A stretch of 22,960 nucleotides of DNA from UBA6136 sp044237765 (GTDB lineage Bacteria; Pseudomonadota; Gammaproteobacteria; Methylococcales; Methylococcaceae): contig JBIIEQ010000056.1 in assembly GCA_044237765.1 (NCBI GenBank), forward strand, positions 1 through 22,960, written 5' to 3'. The notes beneath the pieces were generated by a model that did not search any database, had not been told where the DNA came from, and saw nothing but the letters and a program-made list of their open reading frames with translations. The position numbers and the translations under genes are program-made. Below are positions 14,477 through 18,982 of the stretch, one piece after another (positions within the stretch are counted from its first letter, which is position 1; every line of letters starts with the position of its first letter).

Positions 14477-14905
14477 ATGAAGACCTTCAGCGCCAAGCCG
14501 GCCGAAGTAAAACGCGACTGGTATGTCATCGACGCCGACGGAAAGACGCTGGGACGCCTTTCTACCGAGATTGCACGCCGCCTCCGCGGCAAGCATAAGG
14601 CGGAATACACCCCGCATGTCGATACCGGTGACTACATCATCGTCGTTAACGCGGAAAAAGTCCGCGTCACCGGTAACAAGGAAAAAGACAAGATTTACTA
14701 CAAGCACACCGGTTACATCGGCAACATGAAGTCGGTGGCTCTCGGCAAGCTTCGCCAGACGCATCCGTCGCGTATCATCGAGACTGCCGTTCAGGGTATG
14801 CTGCCCAAGAATCCGCTGGGCCGCGCCATGTTCCGCAAGCTCAAGGTCTACGCCGGCGCCGACCATCAACACCAGGCACAGCAGCCCAAGCTGCTGGAAA
14901 TCTAA
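14477..14905 (+). CDS. rplM: 50S ribosomal protein L13
   Basis: This is a 142-residue early-assembly protein of the large subunit. MKTFSAKPAEVKRDWYVIDA, GKTLGRLSTEIARRLRGKHK, TPHVDTGDYIIVVNAEKV and the C-terminal LKVYAGADHQHQAQQP are diagnostic of L13. The frame is open from 14375, but the ATG at 14477 matches the conserved L13 start and has GGAG upstream. It is followed by rpsI after 21 bp, the usual rplM-rpsI order. Confidence 0.98.
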   Translation: MKTFSAKPAEVKRDWYVIDADGKTLGRLSTEIARRLRGKHKAEYTPHVDTGDYIIVVNAEKVRVTGNKEKDKIYYKHTGYIGNMKSVALGKLRQTHPSRIIETAVQGMLPKNPLGRAMFRKLKVYAGADHQHQAQQPKLLEI

Positions 14906-14926
14906 CGAGTCAAGCTGGATATCTCC

Positions 14927-15319
14927 ATGGCACAACAGCATTATTACGGAACGGGTCGCCGCAAGAGCGCGGTCGCTCGTGTTTTCGCCAAGACCGGGAG
15001 TGGTCGCATTCTCGTGAACAACAAGCCGGTTGAAGAGTACTTCGGCCGCAAGACCGACCAGATGGTCGTTCGTCAGCCTTTGGAGCTGGTTTCCCTAGGC
15101 GAGAAGATCGACGTGGTTGTGACCGTGGCCGGCGGCGGACCCAGTGGTCAGGCTGGCGCTATCCGCCACGGGCTGACTCGTGCGCTTATCGTGTTTGACG
15201 AAAACCTGCGTCAGGCACTGCGCCGCGCCGGTTACGTGACCCGCGATGCCCGCGAAGTCGAGCGCAAGAAAGTCGGCCTTCACGGCGCCCGTCGTCGTCC
15301 GCAGTACTCCAAGCGCTGA
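14927..15319 (+). CDS. rpsI: 30S ribosomal protein S9
   Basis: This is a 130-residue small-subunit protein whose C-terminal tail reaches the P-site tRNA. YYGTGRRKSAVARVF at the N-terminus, GGGPSGQAGAIRHGLTRAL in the middle, DAREVERKKVGLHGARRRPQ and the invariant C-terminal YSKR are all present. Length is normal. It is co-transcribed with rplM. The tRNA-Gln gene begins 15 bases after the stop, so the message probably continues through the tRNA to the terminator at 15418. Confidence 0.98.
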   Translation: MAQQHYYGTGRRKSAVARVFAKTGSGRILVNNKPVEEYFGRKTDQMVVRQPLELVSLGEKIDVVVTVAGGGPSGQAGAIRHGLTRALIVFDENLRQALRRAGYVTRDAREVERKKVGLHGARRRPQYSKR

Positions 15320-15334
15320 TCCTTCTTGGATTAT

Positions 15335-15408
15335 TGGGGGATCGTCTAGCGGCAGGACTACGGACTCTGACTCCGTCAACCAAGGTTCGAATCCTTGTCC
15401 CCCAGCCA
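15335..15408 (+). tRNA. tRNA-Gln (anticodon CTG)
   Basis: The cloverleaf is complete: acceptor TGGGGGA pairs with TCCCCCA, the anticodon stem ACGGA/TCCGT encloses loop CTCTGAC (anticodon CTG, reading CAG), the T-arm is CAAGG-TTCGAAT-CCTTG, and CCA is encoded at 15406-15408. The U1-A72 end pair is typical of tRNA-Gln. It lies 15 bases after rpsI and just ahead of a strong terminator and an accessory stretch. Confidence 0.96.
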
Positions 15409-15417
15409 ATAAAAGCA

Positions 15418-15447
15418 AGAGGTTACCCAGCGTAACCTCTTTTTTTC
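15418..15447 (+). terminator. Strong intrinsic terminator after tRNA-Gln
   Basis: AGAGGTTAC (15418-15426) and GTAACCTCT (15432-15440) form a perfect 9-bp stem with a 5-base loop, followed by seven more T residues. It should end the rplM-rpsI-tRNA transcript. Confidence 0.93.
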
Positions 15448-15490
15448 CCGCCACATACCGCTTGCACACTTTTATTTGTGCCCAGCTTGA

Positions 15491-15518
15491 TTGCACATTC
15501 AGGCGAGCAACGTGATAA
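15491..15518 (+). promoter_or_regulatory. Candidate promoter of the small lipoprotein gene
   Basis: TTGCAC (15491-15496) and TGATAA (15513-15518) are 16 bases apart, about 58 bases before the ATG at 15577. The match is moderate. Confidence 0.35.
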
Positions 15519-15576
15519 GGTCGGCACAACGTTAAATGGTTAGGCGTTGCAGTAAAACTTTAAAGGAGACGAGGCG

Positions 15577-15753
15577 ATGAATAAATTTGTGAAAATTGGA
15601 TGTTGGTTGATGGCCGTGCCTGTTGTCGTATCCCTGGCTGGCTGTCCTGCGATGGCGATAGCGCGAGTGGCCAAGAAAGCTTCGGAAAGTTCTTCAAGCA
15701 GTGATAAGGATACTGCCACTAAATCCAGCACCACGGCGACTACAACACCCTAA
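15577..15753 (+). CDS. 58-residue lipoprotein with Ser/Thr-rich tail
   Basis: The ATG at 15577 has an excellent AAGGAG nine bases upstream. The product starts MNKFVKIGCWLMAVPVVVS and has the lipobox LAGC with Cys23. The mature part is only about 36 residues: a short Ala/Lys helix and then a low-complexity Ser/Thr tail ending in TTATTTP. No fold or function can be assigned; the tail looks disordered. An intrinsic terminator follows, so this is a single-gene unit. A degraded copy of its 3' end and terminator lies 2.4 kb downstream at 18104-18178, ending in a similar TTTTATP peptide. Confidence 0.78.
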   Translation: MNKFVKIGCWLMAVPVVVSLAGCPAMAIARVAKKASESSSSSDKDTATKSSTTATTTP

Positions 15754-15803
15754 GCGCGTAGATTCACTGCTTGGCGAAAAAGCTCCTTGATGGGGCTTTT
15801 TTT
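15727..15803 (+). repeat. Repeat copy A: lipoprotein 3' end plus terminator
   Basis: Bases 15727-15757 match 18104-18134 with four differences in 31. After the same 20-base gap both copies carry an AAAAGCxCCTTGAT-GGGGCTTTTT terminator. This copy contains the intact C-terminal codons of the 58-residue lipoprotein. Confidence 0.75.
15777..15803 (+). terminator. Intrinsic terminator of the 58-residue lipoprotein gene
   Basis: The stem AAAAGCTCC / GGGGCTTTT (one G-U pair) has a 5-base loop and a run of T residues to 15803. Confidence 0.88.
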
Positions 15804-15910
15804 ATGTCTGCAATGTAGGGTTGGACACATAGCCAACTGCGAGCTTGTCCATCGAGCCTGATTGGTAACACACTCTATTCATTGACTGACTGATGAATTC
15901 GGTGAGAACC

Positions 15911-15982
15911 ATGCCCAAAGCCGTTGCAACCACACACGTCATCGCGCAAAACAAGTTGGTGCTCTATTGGGCGGATGAATGA
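15911..15982 (+). pseudogene. 23-codon remnant, possibly the N-terminus of a tyrosine recombinase
   Basis: The frame reads MPKAVATTHVIAQNKLVLYW, then ADE and a stop, with GGTGAGA before the ATG. From memory this resembles the opening of some phage/island-type site-specific integrases (a start like MPKAV, then HVI and LVLY, just before the core-binding domain). I cannot confirm this without a search. No later part of an integrase is visible in any frame downstream. If correct it marks an eroded element inserted behind tRNA-Gln. Confidence 0.3.
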
Positions 15983-16264
15983 GACTTATCGGAGCAGGCT
16001 GATTTGTTGAGAACATGAGTAGCTATCGTTTCAACACGACACTAAATGTCGCATGATTTCAGCTGAGGAAATCGTTGAAGAGGGGGGTGATCCGCTTTAG
16101 GTGCAAGAAACCTGTCTCGTAAATCAGGCGCGGTCAATCAATCTTTTTGATTTGCCGTGATTGAATCAGCCGGATAGTATTGTGATGCAATTATTCTGGT
16201 TGAGGAGCTTCCCTCATTTGCTTGTAAAATTGACAGGGTATTTTTTTCTTGAAAGAGTCATCTG

Positions 16265-16489
16265 ATGAACGGTGAATGGGATGGATTTTTGCTTCTTATG
16301 ACATTGATAGGACCTGCGGGCACGTTAAGCGATCATGAGCTGAATCGGGTCGCTACGTTTAAGACCGAGCAGGCTTGTGAGGCGGCAGCCAAGGTCATTG
16401 GTGCGAAGGAGTTGGAGTTGGTTTTCCAATCCAAAAAACTTAAGAAGGGCGTAAAAGTCGAGCACCTGTGTGTGCCCTCGGGAACCTAA
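16265..16489 (+). CDS. Small hypothetical protein with two cysteines
   Basis: This is a 74-residue protein of unknown function. A hydrophobic stretch, FLLLMTLIGPAG (8-19), is followed by a charged region with TFKTEQACEAAAKVIGAKEL and a C-terminal KVEHLCVPSGT; Cys38 and Cys69 could pair. The pattern F-x-T/S-x2-AC ... VxxxCVP recurs in many small exported proteobacterial proteins. Here the N-terminus is not a clean signal peptide, so export is uncertain. Only a weak GAAAGAG precedes the ATG. The next small gene begins 25 bp downstream. Confidence 0.6.
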   Translation: MNGEWDGFLLLMTLIGPAGTLSDHELNRVATFKTEQACEAAAKVIGAKELELVFQSKKLKKGVKVEHLCVPSGT

Positions 16490-16514
16490 GCAGAATCTTT
16501 AGAGAATCTGGCGG

Positions 16515-16739
16515 GTGGGCATTCATCAGCTACCGAGTTTCACGCCCGCCGCCAGGCAGCGTTGGGATGCTATACCGGCACATTTTCGCTCCCAGTTGCT
16601 GAGCAATGTCTGGTGTACTCATTGCCGCAACGAAGTCAGTATCAAAAACTTTAGTGGCACGATGGAAGGCGATGATTTACTGCTGGTCGGTCAATGTGCC
16701 GCGTGTGATGGAGAAGTGGCGCGGGTGATCGAAGCTTAA
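16515..16739 (+). CDS. Small CxxC...CxxC putative zinc-ribbon protein
   Basis: The 74-residue product has WCTHC (Cys34, Cys37) and QCAAC (Cys61, Cys64) spaced 23 residues apart, a layout that suits a zinc ribbon or rubredoxin-like knuckle. The core, LLSNVWCTHCRNEVSIKNFS and DLLLVGQCAACDGEVARVIE, resembles small uncharacterised bacterial CxxC proteins. The start is GTG at 16515, the only start after an in-frame stop at 16500, and has no clear ribosome binding site. Likely cytoplasmic; role unknown, perhaps a nucleic-acid or protein adaptor. Confidence 0.65.
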   Translation: MGIHQLPSFTPAARQRWDAIPAHFRSQLLSNVWCTHCRNEVSIKNFSGTMEGDDLLLVGQCAACDGEVARVIEA

Positions 16740-17135
16740 TGCTGAAAAGTCGGGTCGAGCGTGGTTCATAAAAATGCAGGCGTTTTCAGCACCATCGACC
16801 ACCCTGTCTTCACCCAAACCCAGTGGACCGCCAGCGTAAAATCATTTGACGCTGTGGTGGACAGGGAGTGGAAGCTGAATGGCGAACTTACGAATAGATT
16901 TTCATCTCAACTTCCGCTTGCAGTACCGCTAAGTATCTGAATATAAATGAGTATAAAGTTGCACGCTCTGCGGCACATCGAACAAAATGGGCTGTAACCA
17001 ATTGAATTAAAAGCGGTGGGATCAGCATGAATATCCTCTGACTCCTCGCCAAGCGACTAGCTAGGGTTACAATATAAACAGGATCACGCTGACCTGCGCA
17101 GTGTGAAATCGGTCAATGTAGAGGGGAGAAATGTG
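16740..17135 (+). other. Gene-poor stretch before the MOSC gene
   Basis: No recognised gene lies here. One plus-strand frame from a GTG at 16761 to a stop at 16938-16940 encodes 59 residues including FSTIDHPVFTQTQWTA and VVDREWKLNGEL; it has no ribosome binding site and I cannot identify it. The inverted repeat GCTGAAAA / TTTTCAGC at 16741-16748 and 16783-16790, and CAGCGT / ACGCTG near 16830-16853, may form hairpins; the first could terminate the preceding small genes. The last 200 bases are AT-rich with no ORF. Confidence 0.4.
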
Positions 17136-17984
17136 ATGTCCAATACAATACAAAAAGTCGCGACAATCTGTCGGTATCCCGTAAAATCCATGATGGGCGA
17201 AGAGCTGAATGCGTCTGAAATAACGCCCCACGGTGTGCTTGGTGACCGAACCTACGCTCTGGTTGATATTGAGACCGGTAAGGTTGTCAGCGCCAAAAAT
17301 CCCCGGAAATGGCCAGACATCTTTTTTTATCATGCGGCTTATGTGACTCCACCTCTGGGTGCTCAGCTGCCGCCAATCCGCATTACACTCCCATGTGGCA
17401 AGAGCCTGCTCAGTGACGCCTCCAACGCCGACGCCGAACTTTCCGCAGCACTGAATCGCCCGGTTTCGCTGTGCAGAGCCGCTCCCGAAAAGCCAATCCT
17501 AGAACAATTTTGGCCAGAGTTCGCCGGTCAGGCGAATGAAATTAGTCAAGAGGCCGTCGCCGGCGACGCCCCAAAAGGAACGTTCTTTGACTACGCCACC
17601 ATACACTTGCTAACCACCGCATCGCTGACAAAGCTGAACGGACTATATCCAGAGGGACGGTTCGAATCCCGCCGCTTTAGACCCAATATCGTCATCGACA
17701 CCATCGACCAAAATGGCTTCGTTGAAAACGACTGGGTAGGCAAAACAATCCGGATTGGAGACTCTGTTCGCCTGCTCATCACAGACCCCTGTCCACGTTG
17801 CATCATGCCTACCCTAGCGCAGGGTGATTTGCCACGCGATATTGATGTGATGAGCAAAGGTATCTTGCAAAATCGCGTGATGGTGCCATTTGCCGGGAAA
17901 TCCCTACCCTCTATCGGCGTTTATGCCCGCGTTATAGCCGGCGGCATGATCTGCCATGGCGACTCTATCATCATTGAAGAATAA
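17136..17984 (+). CDS. MOSC-domain protein (mARC/YcbX-like molybdenum cofactor protein)
   Basis: The 282-residue protein has an N-terminal beta-barrel MOSC_N part starting IQKVATICRYPVKSMMGEEL, with GVLGDRTYALVD at about 33-44. The C-terminal MOSC domain has FRPNIVID (181-188) and TDPCPRCIMPTLAQGDLPRD (216-235). Cys219 or Cys222 would be the molybdenum-ligating residue. Relatives such as mARC and YcbX use sulfurated molybdenum cofactor to reduce N-hydroxylated compounds; YcbX also carries a ferredoxin domain, absent here, so an external electron donor is needed. The ATG at 17136 is preferred over 17103 because GGGGAG lies seven bases upstream. It is surrounded by gene-poor DNA, and no molybdenum-cofactor genes are nearby. 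Confidence 0.88.
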   Translation: MSNTIQKVATICRYPVKSMMGEELNASEITPHGVLGDRTYALVDIETGKVVSAKNPRKWPDIFFYHAAYVTPPLGAQLPPIRITLPCGKSLLSDASNADAELSAALNRPVSLCRAAPEKPILEQFWPEFAGQANEISQEAVAGDAPKGTFFDYATIHLLTTASLTKLNGLYPEGRFESRRFRPNIVIDTIDQNGFVENDWVGKTIRIGDSVRLLITDPCPRCIMPTLAQGDLPRDIDVMSKGILQNRVMVPFAGKSLPSIGVYARVIAGGMICHGDSIIIEE

Positions 17985-18103
17985 GTATGGCAATCGACGA
18001 CGACCATTCATCATGTAAGACCTAAGAAGCGCTCAGGCCAATGCAAGATTCCGTCTACTCTAATAATAACTGGCGGTCACGAGGCCCCACGGCGAGCAAA
18101 AAT

Positions 18104-18178
18104 AGCACCACAACGACTGCAACACCCTGAGCGCTCGGTCTTTGACCTGTCAGAAAAGCCCCTTGATTGGGGCTTTTT
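18104..18178 (+). repeat. Repeat copy B: degraded lipoprotein 3' end plus terminator
   Basis: Bases 18104-18134 match 15727-15757 and still encode a C-terminal peptide ending TTTTATP and a stop, but nothing upstream encodes the lipoprotein signal. The same 20-base spacing leads to a terminator. It is the leftover of a second copy of the small lipoprotein gene. Confidence 0.72.
18154..18178 (+). terminator. Intrinsic terminator in repeat copy B
   Basis: AAAAGCCCC and GGGGCTTTT form a 9-bp stem with loop TTGATT and a short T-run. It could now serve the MOSC transcript. Confidence 0.88.
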
Positions 18179-18298
18179 GTTGCGTCCGGTGTGAAGTTGC
18201 GTGAGTGATTGGAGAAAGCCGTTAGGCATAGACCTGAATTGCGCAGGCACTCCTCTGATTTTTGTTTCCTTCGACATGACGGCTTGAAAGCCACTACT

Positions 18299-18344
18299 CC
18301 AACCTCAAATACTGTCCCAACCAGGCATCAAATTCTGAGGTTGG
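18299..18344 (+). promoter_or_regulatory. Hairpin that would bury a ribosome binding site
   Basis: CCAACCTCA (18299-18307) and TGAGGTTGG (18336-18344) are perfect 9-bp complements with a 28-base loop. The right arm contains GAGG (18337-18340), the probable Shine-Dalgarno of the ATG at 18349. CCAACC inside the loop (near 18317-18322) can instead pair with GGTTGG (18339-18344), giving an alternative structure. This layout suits translational control. Confidence 0.5.
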
Positions 18345-18348
18345 AAAT

Positions 18349-18615
18349 ATGGACAGAGCATCACACATTCGAAGACGAGCGACAAAGCCAGCGGAAGTAC
18401 ACGAGGGAAATCCAATTAGCGAGATTGACCGCAAGGTTTACCAGCTCATCAGTTCGGGCTTTCTGCCATCAGCTGACACCGTAACCAAGGACGGAAAACC
18501 TGCATGGACCTTCGAGAGCATCTCCGACATCGCGGGCTGCAGAGAGAGCGAGCTCGCCGAATTGTTGCGAAACAAAGGTGCCCGGTACAGCATGCCATCC
18601 GGTGCCAGGCATTGA
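18349..18615 (+). CDS. Hypothetical 88-residue protein, possibly helix-turn-helix
   Basis: I do not recognise this protein. It starts with a basic stretch (HIRRRATKPAEVHEG). Then come SEIDRKVYQLISSGFLPSAD and WTFESISDIAGCRESELAEL, followed by LLRNKGARYSMPSG. The last part alternates helices like a small DNA-binding or partner-binding domain, but I cannot assign a family. The ATG has GAGG eight bases upstream, inside the right arm of a strong hairpin. It lies in the accessory stretch, away from any operon partner. Confidence 0.5.
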   Translation: MDRASHIRRRATKPAEVHEGNPISEIDRKVYQLISSGFLPSADTVTKDGKPAWTFESISDIAGCRESELAELLRNKGARYSMPSGARH

Positions 18616-18648
18616 GGACGGGCCGAAGACCATCAGCTAAACACAATT

Positions 18649-18717
18649 AGGTCATAAGAAAACAAAATGGAAACAATGAGGTCGATATCGACCTTTTGTC
18701 ACATTTAGAGGTCATAA
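18649..18717. repeat. 9-bp direct repeats flanking a 16-bp palindrome
   Basis: AGGTCATAA occurs at 18649-18657 and at 18709-18717, 60 bases apart. Between them AGGTCGATATCGACCT (18679-18694) is a perfect palindrome followed by TT. The set lies between the gene at 18349 and a small membrane-protein gene at 18748. The direct repeats may be regulator half-sites; the palindrome may be a weak terminator for the upstream gene or an operator. Confidence 0.45.
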
Positions 18718-18747
18718 TGTTTGCGTGTTCAACAGCCCGGAAACATC

Positions 18748-18879
18748 ATGGAATTTCTTATCATCACTTTCGTTCTAATAGCGGCAATGGCGACGGTTGA
18801 CCTGCCGAATGGCGGGGAGTCCAAGTCGGAGTTGGCGCCAGTCAAGGTTAAAAAGTCGCGGCGCTCTGGATCCACCTGA
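18748..18879 (+). CDS. 43-residue putative membrane peptide
   Basis: The ATG at 18748, with CCGGAAA upstream, opens MEFLIITFVLIAAMATVDLP, a hydrophobic helix of about 15 residues. A short polar, Lys/Arg-rich tail follows (PVKVKKSRRSGST), giving a basic C-terminus that would stay in the cytoplasm. There is no lipobox. A clear intrinsic terminator follows at 18928, which supports a transcribed unit. Function unknown. Confidence 0.45.
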   Translation: MEFLIITFVLIAAMATVDLPNGGESKSELAPVKVKKSRRSGST

Positions 18880-18927
18880 CATTATGGACAAGCAGATTAT
18901 CCAATGAAGGAACCATCAGAAAACTAG

Positions 18928-18953
18928 AAAAGCCCCTTAATTGGGGCTTTTTT
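18928..18953 (+). terminator. Intrinsic terminator before the cti 3' end
   Basis: AAAAGCCCC and GGGGCTTTT enclose TTAATT, with more T residues to 18953. A-rich sequence on the other side means it may also stop cti transcripts coming from the right. Confidence 0.88.
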
Positions 18954-18982
18954 ACGCATTAAAGTCGGTCAATGGCGGGCCA

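Larger units (their letters stand above)
15754..16264 (+). other. Gene-poor accessory stretch with ORF remnants
   Basis: After the lipoprotein terminator no full gene is visible for about 460 bases. A 23-codon ORF at 15911-15982 is described separately. A short frame near 16045-16100 reads MISAEEIVEEGGDPL before a stop, which I do not recognise. TCAATCA (16134-16140) and TGATTGA (16158-16164) form an inverted repeat. The base composition is visibly more AT-rich than the ribosomal and central-metabolism blocks, consistent with acquired or decaying DNA. Confidence 0.45.
17985..18348 (+). other. Intergenic stretch holding repeat copy B and a regulatory hairpin
   Basis: This non-coding region follows the MOSC gene. 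It contains the degraded lipoprotein 3' end with its terminator (18104-18178) and a hairpin over the ribosome binding site of the gene at 18349. A minus-strand ORF across 18055-18294 runs through the terminator and is not convincing. Confidence 0.55.

Noticed and set aside
15531..15545. GTTAAAT and GTTAGGC (also GTTAGGC at 18221-18227) as integron attC right-hand core sites
   Set aside because: They fit GTTRRRY, but no matching RYYYAAC core lies upstream at a suitable distance and no attC-like fold is seen, so a cassette array is not supported.
17659..17669. GGTTCGAATCC identical to the T-loop of tRNA-Gln (15384-15394), a possible att duplicate
   Set aside because: It falls inside the conserved RFESRRFRPN part of the MOSC frame, and the match does not extend to the rest of the tRNA 3' end.
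18055..18294. Minus-strand ORF of 79 codons
   Set aside because: It runs through an intrinsic terminator and the degraded repeat copy, has no homology I recognise, and competes with better plus-strand explanations.
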